This document shows, piece after piece, positions 14,096-17,111 of a stretch of DNA of 17,111 nt (its first letter is position 1; each line of letters starts with the position of its first letter). The notes under the pieces are model-generated. The model had not been told where the DNA came from, did no database searches, and saw only the letters and a list, made by a program, of their open reading frames with translations. The stretch covers positions 1-17,111 of the forward strand of contig CALAUG010000004.1 in the NCBI GenBank assembly GCA_937892155.1, given 5' to 3'. The translations under genes and the position numbers were made by a program. The DNA is from an uncultured Bacteroidales bacterium. GTDB taxonomy: Bacteria > Bacteroidota > Bacteroidia > Bacteroidales > UBA1715.

Positions 14096-15505
14096 CTATT
14101 TTTTGTCGTTCAACTGTATATACAAATTGCAACCTGAAGTTACTTCGAATGTTTTTGATAGAGATTTTTCTGTATCTGTTTCAAATTTATCACGCCATAT
14201 TACAACGTATTTACCAGGTTGCAAGGTCAATATATCATTCTTTCTATTATCAGGACTTAAATTCGTCACAAACTCCAAATCGGTATTTCTATCCATATAG
14301 ACCGCTCCAACGCCTAATTGCGGACGAGTAAACGTAACGTAACCTGGCTGTGGAATTTTTACCGTAAATATTTCATCCGGTTTTATTTCAACATCATAGA
14401 AATACGTACGTGGCATAGTCAGAACCTCTAAATCGTACTTGCCAGCAATGTACTTCACCTTTTCGCCGGTTTGCTGTACATTCAGCGTATTCATATCCCC
14501 TTTTTGACGTACAATAGTCGGAATTGGAACAGAGACATTAAATCCGAATGGACGTTCTACAACCAAATATCCTTGTGGCGCATCTATTTTCACAATTGTA
14601 TGTTTACCTGGTTCCAGGTTAATATTATCGGCATACACAGGTGGCAACGTATGAACCTTCAACTTATATGAGATAAGCGGGTCTAAGAATAGGATATCCG
14701 GCTCTCCAGGTTTTATAACCGAATGAACAAAATTGTAATGGATAAATCCTGTGGAATTGTCATAGAAGGTCATTGGGACGTCCGTTTCACGCGGCTTTTT
14801 ATATGCATCAAGCAAATACACTTGTAATGGCGTACTTGCCAGAGCTTTTTCCATCGCTAAATTCAATACCGGCAGAAAGTCTATTTCGTTTTTAGCACTG
14901 AATACGTTGCCTGCGCAACCAAAAATTTCATTGAAATCAATATCATTACCTACGCCAATAATAAAAGGTTTGAGAATAGCCCCTTTTGCTTGTAATTCTC
15001 GGGAAACAAGACAAGGATCACCTTCGCAAGCTTCAACACCATCGGTAATAAGAAATATAATATTTCTTGCCGTTGAATCTGGTGGAAAATCTTTCGCTCC
15101 TTGTTCTATGGAATAAGCAATTGGCGTTGTACCACGCGGATTCAGCGAAAGAATTTTGTTAACAATATCTGGAACATTATCTCTACCAAAAGGTACTTCC
15201 AAATGAGAATCCCGACAATCCTGCGGAGGAAACGGACTCCTATTTCCATACACACGTAGTCCAACTTCGACATTTTTTATTTTTGAAACAGAATCTATAA
15301 AAGGTATTAAAATACTTTTTGCTATTTCCATCTTCGTGCTTTCCTGCCACATTCCCATCATGCTGTACGAGCCATCAAAAATGAATAAAATTCTTGTCAA
15401 CGGCATTACATTGGGAACGTCAGCTAAATACTGAGCCGAACAAGGCGAGAAACCAATCGTTATGATTGAAAAAAAAGCAATTATAAATTTTCTAACTAGC
15501 CTCAT
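14096..15505 (-). CDS. Secreted von Willebrand factor A domain protein with C-terminal repeats
   Basis: From the ATG at 15505 it has 469 residues. A signal peptide (MRLVRKFIIAFFSIITIG..., cleavage likely after CSA at residue 24) sends it out of the cytoplasm. A VWA domain follows (about 38-215) with a complete metal-ion-dependent adhesion site: DGSYS (44-48), the RGTTP loop (125-129) and ITDG with D155. The C-terminal half is beta-rich and repetitive: a unit beginning LKVHTLPPVYADN recurs as LEVLTMPRTYFYD, each leading into an Ile/Val-rich strand, then GY and a strand ending in RP. A third, shorter unit closes the protein. This suggests a surface or periplasmic adhesion or scaffold protein binding a partner through Mg2+. 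The frame extends 24 codons upstream, but that part crosses both divergent promoters. The next gene starts 5 bases after its stop. Confidence 0.87.
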   Translation of the reverse strand: MRLVRKFIIAFFSIITIGFSPCSAQYLADVPNVMPLTRILFIFDGSYSMMGMWQESTKMEIAKSILIPFIDSVSKIKNVEVGLRVYGNRSPFPPQDCRDSHLEVPFGRDNVPDIVNKILSLNPRGTTPIAYSIEQGAKDFPPDSTARNIIFLITDGVEACEGDPCLVSRELQAKGAILKPFIIGVGNDIDFNEIFGCAGNVFSAKNEIDFLPVLNLAMEKALASTPLQVYLLDAYKKPRETDVPMTFYDNSTGFIHYNFVHSVIKPGEPDILFLDPLISYKLKVHTLPPVYADNINLEPGKHTIVKIDAPQGYLVVERPFGFNVSVPIPTIVRQKGDMNTLNVQQTGEKVKYIAGKYDLEVLTMPRTYFYDVEIKPDEIFTVKIPQPGYVTFTRPQLGVGAVYMDRNTDLEFVTNLSPDNRKNDILTLQPGKYVVIWRDKFETDTEKSLSKTFEVTSGCNLYIQLNDKK

Positions 15506-15524
15506 TTTTTCAAAATAATACAGG

Positions 15525-15532
15525 CAAATATA
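15525..15532 (-). promoter_or_regulatory. -7 box of the VWA operon promoter
   Basis: On the minus strand it reads TATATTTG, a TAnnTTTG match 19 bases before the ATG at 15505, giving a leader of about 12-14 bases. No -33 TTTG is evident. It lies just outside the -33 element of the oppositely directed rRNA methyltransferase promoter. Confidence 0.45.
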
Positions 15533-15538
15533 TGAGTT

Positions 15539-15569
15539 TTTGACATAAGAAAAAAAGAGATTACATTTG
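15539..15569 (+). promoter_or_regulatory. Promoter of the rRNA methyltransferase gene
   Basis: TTTG (15539-15542), a 19-base spacer and TACATTTG (15562-15569) match the Bacteroidetes promoter pattern fully. The ATG is at 15581, so the leader is only about five bases and no Shine-Dalgarno sequence is possible between them. Confidence 0.65.
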
Positions 15570-15580
15570 TTCCACATATT

Positions 15581-16966
15581 ATGGATAATTCTATTTTACA
15601 TACGTTTAAGGAATCAATATCAGCTGTCACAGATGCCGACGCTCTTATTGCATCTTTGCAGACAGAACGATTAACGAGCATTAGAAAAAATCCATATAAA
15701 AATATTAACATCAATCTTCCACAGGTTCCCTGGTGCGAAAATGGATACTATATCTATCCACGTCCAATCTTTACATTGGATCCTTTGTTTCATGCTGGAA
15801 CGTATTACGTTCAGGAAGCATCGTCAATGTTCCTAGAACAAATAATTAAACCACTTGCAACACGTCCTTTACGTGTACTTGATCTATGTGCCGCACCAGG
15901 AGGTAAAACCACTCTCACGCTTTCCATACTCTCATCTGACAGCATTATTGTTGCAAATGAAGTAATTAAATCACGTTCGCAAATACTTTCTGAAAACCTT
16001 ATTAAATGGGGCTATCCGAATTGTATTATTACTAACAACGACCCAAAAGATTTTTCTTTTCTTCGTGGTTATTTTGATCTTATACTTGTTGACGCACCGT
16101 GTTCCGGAGAAGGTATGTTCAGAAAAGATGACAATGCAAGTTTTGAATGGTCGCCCGAAAATGTTGACCTATGTAGCAAACGACAACTAAGAATTCTCTA
16201 CGATATATGGGATTGTTTGGCTCCCAATGGAACAATAATTTATAGTACTTGTACTTTCAACGAGAAAGAAAACGAAGACGTTGTTTCACGCTTTATTTCG
16301 GAAAATAATGCTCATTGTGAAGCAATTCCTTTACATCCTGATTGGAACATTACAGAACGAAAAAAGAACGGTGCAATTTCGTATAGATTCTTTCCGCACA
16401 AGACAAAAGGAGAAGGATTTTCTGTTTCTGTTATACAAAAAGAAAGTGGAAACACTTATTCCACACCGAAACGAATACAGCAACCGAAAGACATACAATA
16501 TCTTTCTGCTAAAAATTCACAACAATATCAAGAATACGTACTTGACAATAGCCTATCATTTTTTAATAGGAATAATATTATATGGGCATTCCCACACGCA
16601 TATCAAAATACTCTCTGCGAAATAGGAAGCCATTTAAACATAATTCATGCGGGAACACCTATTGTTGAAATAATAGGTAATAAGAGTAATCCACATCCAG
16701 GACTTGCTTTTTCCATACACTACAACCAAGCAAGTTTTCCAACAATTGATGTAAATCTTGAAACTTCTATTCGATATTTCAAAAAAGAATCTCTCGTATT
16801 AGCAGATGCAAGAAAAGGGTGGATTAATCTAACATACCACAATATACCTATAGGATTCGTTAAAAATATAGGTAACCGTGCTAACAATCCCTACCTACAA
16901 GAATGGTCAATTAAAATGAATGTTGACTATGAAAAATTGAGTCAATGCACTTTTCATTGTGCATAA
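15581..16966 (+). CDS. RsmF/NOL1-type rRNA cytosine-C5 methyltransferase
   Basis: This SAM-dependent enzyme belongs to the NOL1/NOP2/Sun family and forms 5-methylcytosine in ribosomal RNA; RsmF in E. coli modifies 16S rRNA. In its 461 residues the N-terminal region includes YYVQEASSM (75-83), typical of the family. The SAM-binding motif I is DLCAAPGGKT (101-110), motif IV is DAPCSGEGMFRKD (171-183, C174 in the release role) and motif VI is YSTCTFN (221-227, C224 as nucleophile). A C-terminal extension (about 285-461) fits the RNA-binding region of RsmF-like proteins. Both cysteines needed for the mechanism are present. It has its own promoter, diverges from the VWA operon, and is followed about 95 bases later by a strong hairpin. 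The exact target cytosine is not determinable here. Confidence 0.92.
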   Translation: MDNSILHTFKESISAVTDADALIASLQTERLTSIRKNPYKNININLPQVPWCENGYYIYPRPIFTLDPLFHAGTYYVQEASSMFLEQIIKPLATRPLRVLDLCAAPGGKTTLTLSILSSDSIIVANEVIKSRSQILSENLIKWGYPNCIITNNDPKDFSFLRGYFDLILVDAPCSGEGMFRKDDNASFEWSPENVDLCSKRQLRILYDIWDCLAPNGTIIYSTCTFNEKENEDVVSRFISENNAHCEAIPLHPDWNITERKKNGAISYRFFPHKTKGEGFSVSVIQKESGNTYSTPKRIQQPKDIQYLSAKNSQQYQEYVLDNSLSFFNRNNIIWAFPHAYQNTLCEIGSHLNIIHAGTPIVEIIGNKSNPHPGLAFSIHYNQASFPTIDVNLETSIRYFKKESLVLADARKGWINLTYHNIPIGFVKNIGNRANNPYLQEWSIKMNVDYEKLSQCTFHCA

Positions 16967-17058
16967 TGGTGTTTCAAAATCCAAATAAACCTATTAAATG
17001 ATATCTACCTCAGGTCGTATTGCATACTACCCTATTGTGATTACATATATTTATTTCC

Positions 17059-17110
17059 ACAAAAAAAGGACGGCATTTCTGTCGTCCTTTTTTATGCATA
17101 TTAGTAATAA
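17059..17110. repeat. Right copy of 52-bp terminal inverted repeat
   Basis: This is the perfect reverse complement of 2-53, with mismatches immediately at 17058 and 17111. The copy holds the terminator hairpin plus the AT-rich tail TATGCATATTAGTAATAA. Relative to the gene upstream, the order gene, hairpin, tail is the same at both ends. The 92 bases between the methyltransferase stop and this repeat (16967-17058) show nothing recognisable. Confidence 0.95.
17062..17093 (+). terminator. Intrinsic terminator after the rRNA methyltransferase gene
   Basis: GGACG (17068-17072) pairs with CGTCC (17083-17087), extended by A residues (17062-17067) against T residues (17088-17093). It is the same hairpin as at 19-50, here read on the plus strand and again downstream of the outward-facing gene. 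Confidence 0.8.
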
Positions 17111-17111
17111 T

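Noticed and set aside
15506..15577. 24-residue N-terminal extension of the VWA protein
   Set aside because: It covers both divergent promoter boxes and would place the signal peptide internally.
2..17110. The whole window as a transposon or phage-like element bounded by terminal inverted repeats
   Set aside because: The genes inside are typical chromosomal housekeeping and metabolic genes with no recombinase, replication or structural gene. No target-site duplication can be assessed, because only one base lies outside each repeat.
1..17111. CRISPR array, rRNA or tRNA genes
   Set aside because: No regularly spaced direct repeats were seen, and the non-coding gaps are mostly under about 235 bases with no tRNA-like cloverleaf or rRNA sequence that I could recognise.

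Overview
The window looks like ordinary chromosome from an uncultured, AT-rich member of the Bacteroidota, probably Bacteroidales. Three things point there: an S46 dipeptidyl-peptidase, a dihydroorotase with the DDQVHFREPG signature, and repeated TAnnTTTG (-7) promoter boxes of the Bacteroidetes type, several with a TTTG about 18-20 bases upstream. There are 14 convincing protein genes. I saw no transposase, integrase, phage gene, CRISPR array, rRNA or tRNA.

Layout. (1) Bases 78-6393, all minus strand: an acyl-CoA ligase, a four-helix membrane protein and a DUF1846 protein are translationally coupled (TAATG and ATGA junctions). After a 232-base gap come a SiaC-like phosphoprotein and two tandem lgt genes, and transcription ends at a strong hairpin at the window edge. 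(2) Bases 6510-10044, minus strand: dihydroorotase, then an S46 peptidase. (3) Bases 10178-11152, minus strand: a PerR-type regulator, then rubrerythrin, a peroxide-defence operon. It has an intrinsic terminator and an interleaved palindrome array over its promoter. (4) Bases 11251-13063, plus strand: xseA overlapping a small outer-membrane beta-barrel gene. (5) Bases 13191-15505, minus strand: a secreted VWA protein followed by a secreted protein of unknown function. (6) Bases 15581-16966, plus strand: an RsmF/NOL1-type rRNA cytosine methyltransferase, ending in the same hairpin that closes the left edge.

The most unusual structural signal is a perfect 52-bp inverted repeat at the two extreme ends (2-53 and 17059-17110). 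Each copy carries a terminator-like hairpin, oriented the same way relative to the gene it follows. The second is the PerR operator: half-sites alternate in orientation across the perR promoter and form a perfect 7-1-7 box. Other points are a duplicated lgt with a 64-residue excess in the periplasmic loop of one copy, an orphan SiaC-like protein beside the lipoprotein genes, and a two-gene secreted VWA locus with internal repeats.

Several obvious longest-ORF starts are probably wrong (dihydroorotase, the membrane protein, PerR, the VWA protein and its neighbour). Corrected starts are used in the feature list with reasons.
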